Shown here piece by piece: positions 1 to 8,744 of a DNA stretch of 64,000 nt; within the stretch, counting starts at the first letter, position 1; each line of letters begins with the position of its first letter. This DNA comes from Pseudobdellovibrionaceae bacterium (GTDB lineage Bacteria; Bdellovibrionota; Bdellovibrionia; Bdellovibrionales; Bdellovibrionaceae), in assembly GCA_019637955.1 (NCBI GenBank), contig JAHBUS010000006.1:98750-162749 (forward strand), in the 5' to 3' direction. The notes under the pieces were generated by a model. That model was given only the letters and a program-made list of their open reading frames with translations. It was not told the origin of the DNA and made no database searches. The position numbers and the translations under genes are program-made.

Positions 1-741
1 GAAGTCCGCCAAAGAATTCCTCATCTCGATGGACGGGATCATCTCGAAAAAGTTCTGTCCGAGGTGCACGCGCCCTACTGCATGATTTTACACGACGATG
101 ATATCGCTCTTCCGGAGATGGTGCAGACTCTCATCGAAATCTTGGATTCAAACCCAGAGTGTGTTGCCGCGAGTGCGAATGCCTACATTCTTGAAGATCA
201 GAACAAAACGAGGAGGCTCTTAGCAAAAGGGCTTCGGAAAAAGCGAGTCATCCGCCATGTCCCAGATTTGGCTCGAAGCTATCTGACGGAAGATTCCGAT
301 GTTTCTCCATTTCCGGGATACCTCTACCGGTCCAAGCATGCGACTGAGGTACGCGCCTCGATTCGCGCCGTCGGGCGCGTTAGCGATGTGAGCTTTCTTT
401 GCAGCCTTCTGGGACGTGGAGCTTTTATCCAGCTCCCACAACCCCTAATGTTTTACCGTCTTCATTCGGGTCAAGACTCACAAAGTATCGCGCTTCGAAA
501 TAAATCGACCTTAATTCATTGGCTTATTAAGCAAAACATTCTCATGCGAGACGAGCCTTTGCTTGTCTATGCCCGCCTGCGCAACCTTGTGCGTTCACCT
601 AAATTTCCGTCGGCGGCCGATAATGTGCGTCGGAACCGACGTCGTTCCATCTATCTTCAGTCGCTAGTACTTTTTTTGAGATCTCCACATCTCTTATTGC
701 GTTTGATTCGCAATAAGCTTCGAAAGCTCGTCGCGGGCTAG
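1..741 (+). CDS. Glycosyltransferase family 2 (5' end cut by window)
   Basis: The reading frame is open from base 1, so the true start lies upstream. The remaining ~246 residues contain HDDD (bases ~91-102), the metal/nucleotide-sugar DxD region of GT-A family 2 enzymes, followed by a helical, basic C-terminal half without obvious membrane segments. Such enzymes transfer a sugar from a nucleotide donor to a growing surface glycan at the cytoplasmic face. It heads the polysaccharide locus and is followed 83 bases later by the split transketolase. Donor and acceptor cannot be read from sequence. The family call is good; the specificity is unknown. Confidence 0.75.
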   Translation, partial: EVRQRIPHLDGRDHLEKVLSEVHAPYCMILHDDDIALPEMVQTLIEILDSNPECVAASANAYILEDQNKTRRLLAKGLRKKRVIRHVPDLARSYLTEDSDVSPFPGYLYRSKHATEVRASIRAVGRVSDVSFLCSLLGRGAFIQLPQPLMFYRLHSGQDSQSIALRNKSTLIHWLIKQNILMRDEPLLVYARLRNLVRSPKFPSAADNVRRNRRRSIYLQSLVLFLRSPHLLLRLIRNKLRKLVAG

Positions 742-824
742 CGGCGGCGCGCAAAAATGAGGCGTTCCCACGAGTTACCTTCTCGCGTCTTAACTTCTAT
801 TGTACATTCCGGCGATCGCAGCGA

Positions 825-1637
825 GTGGGGATCAGATTGGAAACGAAAGAATACTCGAAGAAAATTAAAAAAAATGCGCTGGAACTTGTTTTCAGGAAGA
901 GGGCCTCTCATATCGGGGGTTCTCTTTCAGTCGCCGATATTCTCGCCGTTCTCTTTTCTCGGGTGGCGAAGCTTGACCCCAAGACCCCGAAAGCTCCAGA
1001 TCGTGACCGCCTTTTTTTCAGCAAAGGGCATTGCTGCTCAATTTTCTACGCTTGCCTCTTTGAGTCAGGGTTCATTAGCAAAGAGGAATTTGAAGGATAT
1101 GCCGATAATGGTAGTCGACTCACGGCACACGTGAGTCATAAGGTTCCCGGCGTCGAACTTTCCACGGGAAGCTTGGGACATGCTTTTCCTGTCGCCTGCG
1201 GCGTTGCTCTGGCCTTGCTTAAACGCTCATCTCCCGCAAGGGTGTTTTGTATTTTAAGTGACGGCGAGCTCAATGAGGGTTCGAATTGGGAAGCGCTGAT
1301 GTTTGCCGCCCATCACCAACTAAAAAATATTTGCGTTATTGTGGATTGCAATCGCATTCAAAGCCTTGGCTTCACACACGACATCTTAAATCTCGAGCCG
1401 CTCGAGCAAAAACTGGCAGCTTTCAATTTTGATATCGTTCGCATCCCCGGCCATCATCATGATGTTTTGACTCGTGAGCTTGCCAAAGAAACCAATCGCC
1501 CGCGATTAATTGTCGCTGATACGGTCAAAGGTAAAGGCATCAGCTTTATGGAGAACGACAACATTTGGCACTACAAATCCCCTTCTGAGAGCCAATTCGA
1601 GCAAGCTCTGTCAGAACTCGACAAGGAGTACTCATGA
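825..1637 (+). CDS. Transketolase-like protein, N-terminal (TPP-binding) subunit
   Basis: 270 residues covering only the N-terminal half of a transketolase. Visible marks are HIGGS (29-33), SKGH (66-69) and the thiamine-diphosphate motif starting SDGELNEG (145-152) and ending in N176. The C-terminal half is encoded by the next gene, overlapping by 4 bases (ATGA), so the two form a split enzyme. It should move a two-carbon ketol unit. Its position beside CDP-3,6-dideoxyhexose genes suggests a role in making a special surface sugar rather than in the pentose phosphate pathway; that is inference. The start is uncertain: GTG at 825, or TTG at 837. Confidence 0.85.
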   Translation: MGIRLETKEYSKKIKKNALELVFRKRASHIGGSLSVADILAVLFSRVAKLDPKTPKAPDRDRLFFSKGHCCSIFYACLFESGFISKEEFEGYADNGSRLTAHVSHKVPGVELSTGSLGHAFPVACGVALALLKRSSPARVFCILSDGELNEGSNWEALMFAAHHQLKNICVIVDCNRIQSLGFTHDILNLEPLEQKLAAFNFDIVRIPGHHHDVLTRELAKETNRPRLIVADTVKGKGISFMENDNIWHYKSPSESQFEQALSELDKEYS

Positions 1638-2530
1638 GGAACACCTTCATTCATGAACTCGAGAAGGCTGCCGAAATCGACTCTAAAATTTTTCTTCTGG
1701 TTGGCGACCTCGGATTCTCGGTGGTCGAGAATTTTCAGACTAAATTTCCAGATCGATTCTTAAATGTTGGAATCGCAGAGCAAAACATGATCGGCATCGC
1801 GGCGGGCCTTTCCATGGAGGGCTTCAACGTCTACGTCTACTCGATCGGTAATTTTGCAACCTTACGCTGTCTTGAGCAAATCCGTTACGATGTTTGTTAT
1901 CATCGACAGAACGTGAAGGTCGTGGCCGTCGGCGCTGGCTTTGCTTATGGCTCTCTAGGCGCCTCTCACCACGCAACTGAAGATCTTGCTATTATGCGGT
2001 CGCTTCCACACATGTTAGTCGCAGCCCCTGGAGACACGCGTGAGACAAAGGCGATCACTCATCTAACGACGCAGCACCAAGGCCCAGCCTATATCCGGCT
2101 AGGGCGTGCCGGAGAAGCGGATGTCCACGGACGTGATATTCAAGTCACCCCCGGAGAACTGATCCAGGTTCGCGCCGGCAAGAAGACATTGATCTTGACG
2201 TCAGGCGGAATTCTATCATGGGCGATGCGCGAAGCCGACGAAAAGACACCAGACGCTGCGATTTACTCGGTTCCTTTTTTGAGCGGCAATCTCAACAAAA
2301 AACAGCTCACTCAGCTTCTGACCGACTTTGACCAGGTCATCACGATGGAAGAGCATCAGCTCAACGGTGGTTTTGGCTCGTTTATTCTCGAGCAAGCCGC
2401 AGACTTGTATTCGAGCGGCGCTCTTAGTCGCTTCCCAAAAATTCGGCGAATCGGAATTCCCAATGAGTTTGCCGAAATTTGTGGTACTCAGGATTATCTC
2501 CGAGACCATTTCGCACTTCGACTGCCTTAA
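1634..2530 (+). CDS. Transketolase-like protein, C-terminal (pyrimidine-binding) subunit
   Basis: 298 residues matching the pyrimidine-binding and C-terminal domains of transketolase. The segment VGIAEQNMIGIAAGL (45-59) carries the conserved Glu (E49) that activates thiamine diphosphate, and a GASHHATED motif follows near residue 110. It pairs with the preceding N-terminal subunit (4-base overlap), and the two are presumably made in equal amounts and form a heterotetramer. The gene converges on rfbG, sharing the TTAA palindrome at 2527-2530 so that each strand uses it as a stop. Split transketolases are known in polysaccharide loci, but their substrates are mostly unproven. Confidence 0.85.
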   Translation: MRNTFIHELEKAAEIDSKIFLLVGDLGFSVVENFQTKFPDRFLNVGIAEQNMIGIAAGLSMEGFNVYVYSIGNFATLRCLEQIRYDVCYHRQNVKVVAVGAGFAYGSLGASHHATEDLAIMRSLPHMLVAAPGDTRETKAITHLTTQHQGPAYIRLGRAGEADVHGRDIQVTPGELIQVRAGKKTLILTSGGILSWAMREADEKTPDAAIYSVPFLSGNLNKKQLTQLLTDFDQVITMEEHQLNGGFGSFILEQAADLYSSGALSRFPKIRRIGIPNEFAEICGTQDYLRDHFALRLP

Positions 2531-3588
2531 GTGTTTCGTTCCCAATCACGGATTTGCATAAGGCTGAATTCCCTCATGTTAGCGCCTTCTGTGGCGGCCT
2601 GATACCAATCAAGCGTTTGCTTCATCGCTCTCGACACATTCCATTTGGGAGCCCAATTCAACATGTTCCAGGCTTTACGGTTGTCCAAGCGCAAAAGTTT
2701 AGCTTCATAAACTGAGCTCTTGCCGTATTCCACCTGCAAACGCTCGTGATAAATCGATTGTGCTAGCTGCACAATTTGTTCAACGGCCACACAGTCGCTT
2801 TCATTCGGACCAAAATTAAAGGCGCCAGCAAAACTCGCCTGTTTAGTGGCCAGCGCTTGGGCCAACAAGAGATATCCCGCGATGGGTTCGATCACGTGCT
2901 GCCAAGGCCGCACGGACTCAGGGTGCCGGATTTGTAAATTTTGACGGCTCTCCACGGCTCGCACGATGTCTGGCACCAGACGATCTGAAGACCAATCTCC
3001 TCCGCCAATGACATTTCCCGCCCGAGCCGAGGCCACCATTGCTCCTTGTTCGTAAAAGCAACGGCGGTAGGAGTCGATAACCAGCTCACAAGCGGCCTTG
3101 CTCGACGAATAAGGGTCCCGTCCGCCCAGGCGGTCTTCTTCATGGAAAAGAGTGTTCGACTCATTGTTTGCGTAGACTTTGTCAGTGGTGATGCACACCA
3201 GAGCCTTGAGATCGCCTAGCAAACGGCAGGCCTCAAGAACATGAACAGTCCCCATGATGTTCGTCGCAAAAGTTCCAACGGGATCACGGTAGCTGTCCCG
3301 CACGAGGGGCTGAGCCGCCAAATGAAAAACAATCTCGGCCTTCGACTGCCGAGCCACATCCTCGACGACCTTGAGATCGCGGATGTCGGCAATGCGACTC
3401 TCGAGGTCATCCCCCAGATGGGTTGCTTCAAAAAAGTTGGGTTTCGTGTTTGGAGTTAAGGCGAGTCCCGTCACCTGGGCTCCCATCGACTGGAGCCAGA
3501 GTCCCAGCCAACCGCCCTTGAAACCCGTGTGCCCCGTCAACAAGACACGACGGTCACGCCAGAAGTCTGCGTTTACCAAATTTTCCAT
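2527..3588 (-). CDS. rfbG: CDP-glucose 4,6-dehydratase
   Basis: 353 residues, a typical length. The NAD-binding Rossmann motif TGHTGFKG is at 18-25, TTDK at 134-137, and the catalytic tyrosine-lysine pair Y160-xxx-K164 in DPYSSSKAA. The enzyme converts CDP-D-glucose to CDP-4-keto-6-deoxy-D-glucose, the second step to 3,6-dideoxyhexoses (paratose, abequose, tyvelose, ascarylose). It lies directly after rfbF, overlapping it by 16 bases, in a three-gene minus-strand operon (SDR, rfbF, rfbG). The call is firm from motifs and neighbours. Confidence 0.95.
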   Translation of the reverse strand: MENLVNADFWRDRRVLLTGHTGFKGGWLGLWLQSMGAQVTGLALTPNTKPNFFEATHLGDDLESRIADIRDLKVVEDVARQSKAEIVFHLAAQPLVRDSYRDPVGTFATNIMGTVHVLEACRLLGDLKALVCITTDKVYANNESNTLFHEEDRLGGRDPYSSSKAACELVIDSYRRCFYEQGAMVASARAGNVIGGGDWSSDRLVPDIVRAVESRQNLQIRHPESVRPWQHVIEPIAGYLLLAQALATKQASFAGAFNFGPNESDCVAVEQIVQLAQSIYHERLQVEYGKSSVYEAKLLRLDNRKAWNMLNWAPKWNVSRAMKQTLDWYQAATEGANMREFSLMQIRDWERNT

Positions 3589-4340
3589 GGAGCTTTTCCT
3601 GTCCGCCAGAGATCTTCAAGCATGTTTTTATCCCTTAAAGTATCCATCGGCTGCCAAAAACCCTGGTGGACATAAGCCGACATCTGGCCCTGGGCCGCCA
3701 AAGATTCCATGGGTCCTCGCTCCCACACCGTATCGTCGCCCTGGATTTCATCCAAAACTCGAGGATTTAAGACAAAGAAACCTCCGTTGATCCAAGTATT
3801 CTCGCCATCGGGCTTTTCGACGAAGCCTGTGATCATCTGATCTTTCAAAGAAATGTGACCAAAGCGTCCCGGCGGACGCAGGGCTGTGACCGTTGCCAAG
3901 CGATTTTTGCTTTGATGAAAGCGAACCAATTCGGAGATATTGACGTTCCCAACTCCATCTCCATAGGTCATGCAAAAGTCCTGGTCTCCCAAGAAGGAAC
4001 GTACACGCTTCATACGACCACCTGTCATGGTATCTAAACCCGTGTCGACGATCGTAACCCGCCAATTCTCGGTTCGACTCGAGTGAAGCTCTAGAGAGTT
4101 TTTTTGCAAGTCGAAGGTGATATCGCTCGTATGAAGGAAGTAATTCGCGAAGTACTCCTTGATCATGTAACCCTTGTAGCCACTGCAAATAATGAAATCG
4201 TTGATGCCGTGACTCGAGTAGATTTTCATGATGTGCCACAAAATCGGCAAGCCACCAATTTCGATCATGGGTTTCGGCTTCAGATGACTTTCTTCACTAA
4301 TTCGTGTCCCTAAACCACCCGCCAATATTACGGCCTTCAT
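3573..4340 (-). CDS. rfbF: Glucose-1-phosphate cytidylyltransferase
   Basis: 255 residues. The N-terminus [13 protein letters not shown] with a following KPKPM is the nucleotidyltransferase signature, and YGDGVGNV near 127 supplies the metal-binding Asp. It makes CDP-glucose from CTP and glucose-1-phosphate, the first committed step to CDP-3,6-dideoxyhexoses. It overlaps the upstream SDR gene by 4 bases and rfbG by 16, so the three are translationally coupled. The product class is secure because rfbG and rfbH are adjacent. Confidence 0.95.
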   Translation of the reverse strand: MKAVILAGGLGTRISEESHLKPKPMIEIGGLPILWHIMKIYSSHGINDFIICSGYKGYMIKEYFANYFLHTSDITFDLQKNSLELHSSRTENWRVTIVDTGLDTMTGGRMKRVRSFLGDQDFCMTYGDGVGNVNISELVRFHQSKNRLATVTALRPPGRFGHISLKDQMITGFVEKPDGENTWINGGFFVLNPRVLDEIQGDDTVWERGPMESLAAQGQMSAYVHQGFWQPMDTLRDKNMLEDLWRTGKAPWKIW

Positions 4341-5362
4341 ATTGTCCCTTCGGCATGAGCGTAAAAATCAAAAGTGCGTCGCAACGCTTGTGTCAGGTCG
4401 ATCTCAACTTGAAGCCCGAGTTCACCGCGAGCCTTTTCAATGGAGGGAACGTACCGGGAGGGTTCCACTCCTGCAACGGGCTTTTGCTGCACGATGATCT
4501 CCCGGGGTGTCTTACCGCGCTCCTGTGAAACCTCGCGGCACCGCTGAGCCAATTCCAAAATGGAAACGGCCTGATCGGATCCAACGTTGAAAATGGAGCC
4601 GGATTTAGCGCGAAAAAGTATCGTCAACAGCCAGATCACCAGCTCCGTTGGATACATGTAGGATCGAAGGGCGGTACCATCACCTTTGATATGAATCTCG
4701 CACCCCCTTAAACATGCACCCACAAAGTTGCCCGCCGCATACTGACGATCCAGAGGCAAATAAGGTCCGACGAAGGCAAAACTTCGCGAAATGCTGACGC
4801 GCGCATTTCGACGTGCGCCCCAATTCAAAAACGCCTCTTCACTGAGTTTCTTTCCCTGAGCATAGAAATCTGCCACTTCTGAAAAAGGCCCATCTTCTTT
4901 TTGGAGCACGTCTCTCTGAGCGCCATAGACAGCGCCAGAGCTTAGATAGTGAATACTGGAGCACCCGCTCTTTTCGGCCTGCATCAAAAAATTCTGAGTT
5001 CCTCGGAGACTTTGCTCCAGAATGCTCACGGAGTGGTGATCTTGGCGGTCCGCCGATTCGGCCCCATGGAGCATATAGTCAATTTTGGTTCCGTTGAGAT
5101 CGAAATCCGCCAGTTGACCTTTCACCCAATTGAACCCCCTCCACTGATCATCAAACGCGCCCGCTAGAAAACTTTGCGGATCTCGACTCAGAACCGACAC
5201 GTTGAATTGGAAACCCCTGCGGAGCCCTTCACTTAGAAATGTGAGGATCCATCGGCCAAAAAAACCCGTCCCACCAGCCACAAAAAGATGGCGCCCTTGA
5301 AGATCCTGCCAGAGCGGCTGGCACCGGATTTCTTCATTGCTGAAAAAGGTATTTTTAGACAT
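4337..5362 (-). CDS. NAD(P)-dependent epimerase/dehydratase (SDR), candidate CDP-dideoxyhexose C4-reductase
   Basis: 341-residue extended short-chain dehydrogenase/reductase. GGTGFFG (30-36) binds the cofactor, SSGAVYG (141-147) gives the Ser, and Y167-AQG-K171 the catalytic pair. First gene of the operon with rfbF and rfbG, divergent from rfbH. In known CDP-3,6-dideoxyhexose clusters this slot is held by abequose or paratose synthase, which reduces the 4-keto group. If the adjacent split transketolase builds a branched sugar, the SDR could instead reduce a side-chain ketone. It is longer than Salmonella RfbJ/RfbS (~280-300). Family certain, substrate inferred. Confidence 0.8.
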   Translation of the reverse strand: MSKNTFFSNEEIRCQPLWQDLQGRHLFVAGGTGFFGRWILTFLSEGLRRGFQFNVSVLSRDPQSFLAGAFDDQWRGFNWVKGQLADFDLNGTKIDYMLHGAESADRQDHHSVSILEQSLRGTQNFLMQAEKSGCSSIHYLSSGAVYGAQRDVLQKEDGPFSEVADFYAQGKKLSEEAFLNWGARRNARVSISRSFAFVGPYLPLDRQYAAGNFVGACLRGCEIHIKGDGTALRSYMYPTELVIWLLTILFRAKSGSIFNVGSDQAVSILELAQRCREVSQERGKTPREIIVQQKPVAGVEPSRYVPSIEKARGELGLQVEIDLTQALRRTFDFYAHAEGTI

Positions 5363-5506
5363 GACGGTGATGATGCTCTAAGCACCCAAATCTGTAAAAT
5401 AAATAATCTCCCAGGTTTTTGACCAAGCTTCTAAGTGCTTGTTTTTCAATTGCATTTGAAGAGCACGGCCTCTAATCTCGCCCCTCTAACTCGCCGAAGG
5501 AGTGCC

Positions 5507-6823
5507 GTGGACTCACAACAAGAGCGACGCCAGCAGATCATCGAATTGGCCAGGGCCTTTCACCAACCTCCAGCAAACTCTTTCATCCCCGGGCAAACTT
5601 ACATTCCGGTCACGGCCAAAGTGGTCGATGGCGATGATCTCGCCATGCTCGTCGATGCTTCTTTGGACATGTGGTTAACGGCAGGACGGTATGGACGGGA
5701 ATTTGAGGCTCAGTTCCCCTCTTACTTCGGGCTTAAAACTAAAGCGCTTCTCGTCAGTAGCGGTTCCAGCGCAAATCTTGTGGCCATCTCTGCGCTCTCC
5801 TCTCCCGAACTAACTCAATTCGCTTATGGACCGCTCAAACCAGGTGATGAGGTGATCACCGTGGCCGCAGGTTTCCCGACGACGGTAAATCCCATTATCC
5901 AAAACGGCTGGATTCCCGTTTTCGTCGATGTGGATGAAACCACGATCAACGCCCTCCCTGAGGCCATCGCGGCCGCGCGCACCCCCAAGACACGGGCTGT
6001 AGTTTTGGCACACACTCTCGGAAATCCTTATCGGGCGGACAAAGTCCGTGATTTCTGCCTGAGCGAAAAACTTTATCTCATCGAGGACTGTTGTGACGCG
6101 CTTGGCGCCACAATCATGGGGCAGCAGGTTGGATCTTTCGGCCAGTACGCGACTTGCAGTTTCTATCCAGCCCACCACATCACAATGGGTGAAGGCGGTG
6201 CGGTCCTCTCTGCAAACGCGCGCTATAAGAAGGTCGCCGAAAGCATGCGTGACTGGGGCCGTGACTGCTGGTGTGAGCCCGGCGTAGACAATACCTGTAA
6301 AAAGCGTTTTGGCTGGCAGTTGGGAGAGCTTCCTGATGGCTATGATCACAAGTATACTTATTCTCACATCGGATACAATTTGAAGGTCACAGATATGCAG
6401 GCGGCTTTAGGAGTGTCTCAACTCCAAAAGGCGGCCGCATTCATTGAATCTCGTCGCGGCAATTGGGCCTACTTGCGCCAAGGAATCACCTCCTCGCCAA
6501 AGCTGAGCAGGCACTTCCAACCTGTTCAAGCGACTCAAGGCACAGAGCCAAGCTGGTTTGGGTTCCCCATGTACTGCCGTGAGGGGGTTGATCGCAACAA
6601 GACAGTGCGCCGTCTCGAAGAGCTGAAAGTTGGAACTCGACTTCTTTTTGCGGGCAATATTACCCGTCAGCCCGCTTACAAGAACGCGAACTATCGCGTG
6701 TTCGGTTCGCTAGAGACGACCGATAAAATTATGAACACGATGTTTTGGATCGGAGTTCACCCTGGCCTCGATAAAACTAAAATGAATTACATGCTTGAAG
6801 CACTCGAAAGTCTTTGTCCGTGA
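5507..6823 (+). CDS. rfbH: CDP-4-keto-6-deoxy-D-glucose 3-dehydratase (E1, [2Fe-2S]/PMP enzyme)
   Basis: 438 residues from GTG 5507, preceded by GAAGGAG; the frame is open back to 5435, but that would add 24 residues absent from RfbH of Salmonella (437 aa). The fold is DegT/DnrJ aminotransferase, but the PLP-binding Lys is replaced by His (H223, in YPAHHITMGEGG), as in E1. The iron-sulfur motif is intact: C196-X57-C254-X1-C256-X7-C264. The enzyme removes the C3 hydroxyl using pyridoxamine phosphate and needs an NADH-dependent iron-sulfur reductase (E3, DdhD/AscD), which is not in this window. It is divergent from the SDR-rfbF-rfbG operon. Confidence 0.93.
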   Translation: MDSQQERRQQIIELARAFHQPPANSFIPGQTYIPVTAKVVDGDDLAMLVDASLDMWLTAGRYGREFEAQFPSYFGLKTKALLVSSGSSANLVAISALSSPELTQFAYGPLKPGDEVITVAAGFPTTVNPIIQNGWIPVFVDVDETTINALPEAIAAARTPKTRAVVLAHTLGNPYRADKVRDFCLSEKLYLIEDCCDALGATIMGQQVGSFGQYATCSFYPAHHITMGEGGAVLSANARYKKVAESMRDWGRDCWCEPGVDNTCKKRFGWQLGELPDGYDHKYTYSHIGYNLKVTDMQAALGVSQLQKAAAFIESRRGNWAYLRQGITSSPKLSRHFQPVQATQGTEPSWFGFPMYCREGVDRNKTVRRLEELKVGTRLLFAGNITRQPAYKNANYRVFGSLETTDKIMNTMFWIGVHPGLDKTKMNYMLEALESLCP

Positions 6824-7677
6824 TCATCCTCCGTCTCATGCCAGGTGGCTTGGCCAGTCAGATGAGCCAACAGGCCATTCTTGAAAAGTTTCATCTCCGG
6901 GGCGTTCCGGCCGTTTTCGACCTCCAGGACTTCAAAGCTGGCACGCAACTTTTTAACGGGCTTGAATTGAGGTCAGTTTTCGGAATTGCCGAGGAAGAAG
7001 CTGCTCCGAGCGAAATTTTTCGACTCGGGGACCTCAATCAAAGCGTTTGGAACCGTCTGCGACGAAAAATTTGGGGCCCCAAAAAAACCTGTTTTTTTGA
7101 AGAACCGTTTGATTACAATCCCGCTCTCTTTGACCTACGAGAAGCCTATCTGTTCGGCTACTACAGCCAAAATCGATATTATCATGACATTCGTGACCAC
7201 CTGCTTTCAAAATTTCGTTTTCCAGAATTGGACGCTCTTAATAGAGAAAAATTCACGCCGCTGCTTGCGGAGCCGCTTGTGTCGATTCATGTTCGCCGGG
7301 GTGATTACCTAAACCTTCCTATTTTTCAAAATTGCGTAGGTCCCTCTTACTACGAAAACGCGATTCGCTTGATGAACGAACGTGTGCCCAACGCCCGATA
7401 CGTGGTGTTCTCTGATGATATTCCCTGGTGCCAGGAAAATCTCGTGCTCGGGAAAGATGCGATCTTCGTCGATTGGAATAAAGGCGCGCAAAGTTATCGG
7501 GACATGCAATTGATGTCGCTTTGTCGACACAACATAATTGCAAATTCGGGATTTAGCTATTGGGGTGCCTACCTCGGTACTGGGCACAATCGCATCGTCA
7601 TTGCCCCCCGCAGTTGGTACAACGATCCACGATTCCGCCTTGAGACTACAGTACCGGCAGAATGGGTTGTGATTTAA
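6814..7677 (+). CDS. Glycosyltransferase family 11 (alpha-1,2-fucosyl/colitosyltransferase type)
   Basis: 287 residues. Family 11 marks are the N-terminal GGLASQMSQQA (glycine-rich GDP-sugar loop) and IHVRRGDYL near 158, the HxRRGD motif that contacts the donor. It starts with TTG 6814 (or GTG 6820), overlapping the end of rfbH. GT11 enzymes use GDP-L-fucose, and at least one (WbgN of E. coli O55) uses GDP-L-colitose. As colD and a colC/fcl-type gene are encoded nearby, colitose is the more likely donor here; that is inference. Confidence 0.82.
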   Translation: MSVIILRLMPGGLASQMSQQAILEKFHLRGVPAVFDLQDFKAGTQLFNGLELRSVFGIAEEEAAPSEIFRLGDLNQSVWNRLRRKIWGPKKTCFFEEPFDYNPALFDLREAYLFGYYSQNRYYHDIRDHLLSKFRFPELDALNREKFTPLLAEPLVSIHVRRGDYLNLPIFQNCVGPSYYENAIRLMNERVPNARYVVFSDDIPWCQENLVLGKDAIFVDWNKGAQSYRDMQLMSLCRHNIIANSGFSYWGAYLGTGHNRIVIAPRSWYNDPRFRLETTVPAEWVVI

Positions 7678-7724
7678 ACACCTGATCGGATTATGTTCAC
7701 TCTGCCTAAAGAAAGTGACCAAAC

Positions 7725-8744
7725 ATGAAGAAAGCCTGCCTTTTTGTTAGTCAAGCCTACACCAAGAATAAAATTTTTAGCTATCAGGATATTGCTCTAA
7801 ATCGTGATGATGTCTTGCGTCCGTATCGTCACCTAAAAACTCTTTTTGAAAAAAACGGGTTTTCAATCGACACCCAGGACATATGCTCACCAGAGCAGGC
7901 TGATGTGGTCATCTACTTAGACCTGCAGGACGAAAGCGAGCTCCCAACCTCCGAGAGTTTGAAAAAAAAATGCATCCTTGTGATCAGTGAGTGCGAGGTG
8001 ATCTACCCGCACAACTGGACTGTCGAAACACACGCCCATTTTTCCAGAATTCTAACGTGGAATCCCACTTACTGGGATGGCAGAAAATACTTCGAAACTA
8101 GATTCCCTATTCTGCTTCAAACCGCCTTTTTCAATCGTCATTTCAATCGCAAGAGACTTGTTACATTAATCGCGGGCAACAAACTGTCACGAAGACCCTT
8201 AGAGCTCTACAGCAAGAGACGCGAGGCGATCTGTTGGTTTGAACGGCACCACCCTGAACATTTTGAGTTTTATGGCTTAGGATGGGACCGCTTCGCTTCA
8301 CGTTTCCGCAAAATAACTGCGATTGTTAACCGCCTTGGCCTTAGCAGTTTCCTGCGCCCTCGTTTCAAAAGCTATCAAGGTCCTGTGAAGTCTAAGTTCG
8401 AGGTTCTGAGCCAATACCGTTTCGCGATTTGCTTCGAAAATGCCGAGAAAATTCCTGGTTATATCACGGAAAAAATTTTTGACTGCTTTTCATGTGGGAC
8501 TATTCCGATTTACTGGGGGGCTCCTGATATCCTTGAGCACGTGCCTGCTGAATGCTTTATCGACTTTAGAAATTTCAAGGATTACGAGGATCTCCATCAG
8601 TTTTTGCTGACCATTGACTCGGCCACCCACGCCCGTTACATGGACGCGATCTGGTCGTTTATGCATAGTGAGAAAATAAAGCCTTTTCTCTACCCTACAG
8701 TTAACCAAAATACCCTAGCTGCGGCTCAGGCTATAGTCGGCTAG
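7725..8744 (+). CDS. Glycosyltransferase family 10 (alpha-1,3-fucosyltransferase type)
   Basis: 339 residues. The C-terminal half has the GT10 signature: RFAICFENA, then GYITEKIFDCFSCGTIPIYWG (split here only for reading), which forms the GDP-fucose pocket. The N-terminal half is the variable acceptor domain. The gene looks AT-rich compared with the rest of the window, consistent with recent transfer. It converges on colD, with a shared CTAG (8741-8744) giving both stop codons. With GT11 next door and colitose genes opposite, it may transfer colitose or fucose. Family firm, donor inferred. Confidence 0.85.
   Translation: MKKACLFVSQAYTKNKIFSYQDIALNRDDVLRPYRHLKTLFEKNGFSIDTQDICSPEQADVVIYLDLQDESELPTSESLKKKCILVISECEVIYPHNWTVETHAHFSRILTWNPTYWDGRKYFETRFPILLQTAFFNRHFNRKRLVTLIAGNKLSRRPLELYSKRREAICWFERHHPEHFEFYGLGWDRFASRFRKITAIVNRLGLSSFLRPRFKSYQGPVKSKFEVLSQYRFAICFENAEKIPGYITEKIFDCFSCGTIPIYWGAPDILEHVPAECFIDFRNFKDYEDLHQFLLTIDSATHARYMDAIWSFMHSEKIKPFLYPTVNQNTLAAAQAIVG

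Noticed and set aside
5435-5506. Upstream start for rfbH
   Set aside because: Adds 24 residues absent from RfbH proteins; GTG 5507 has GAAGGAG just before it and gives the normal length.
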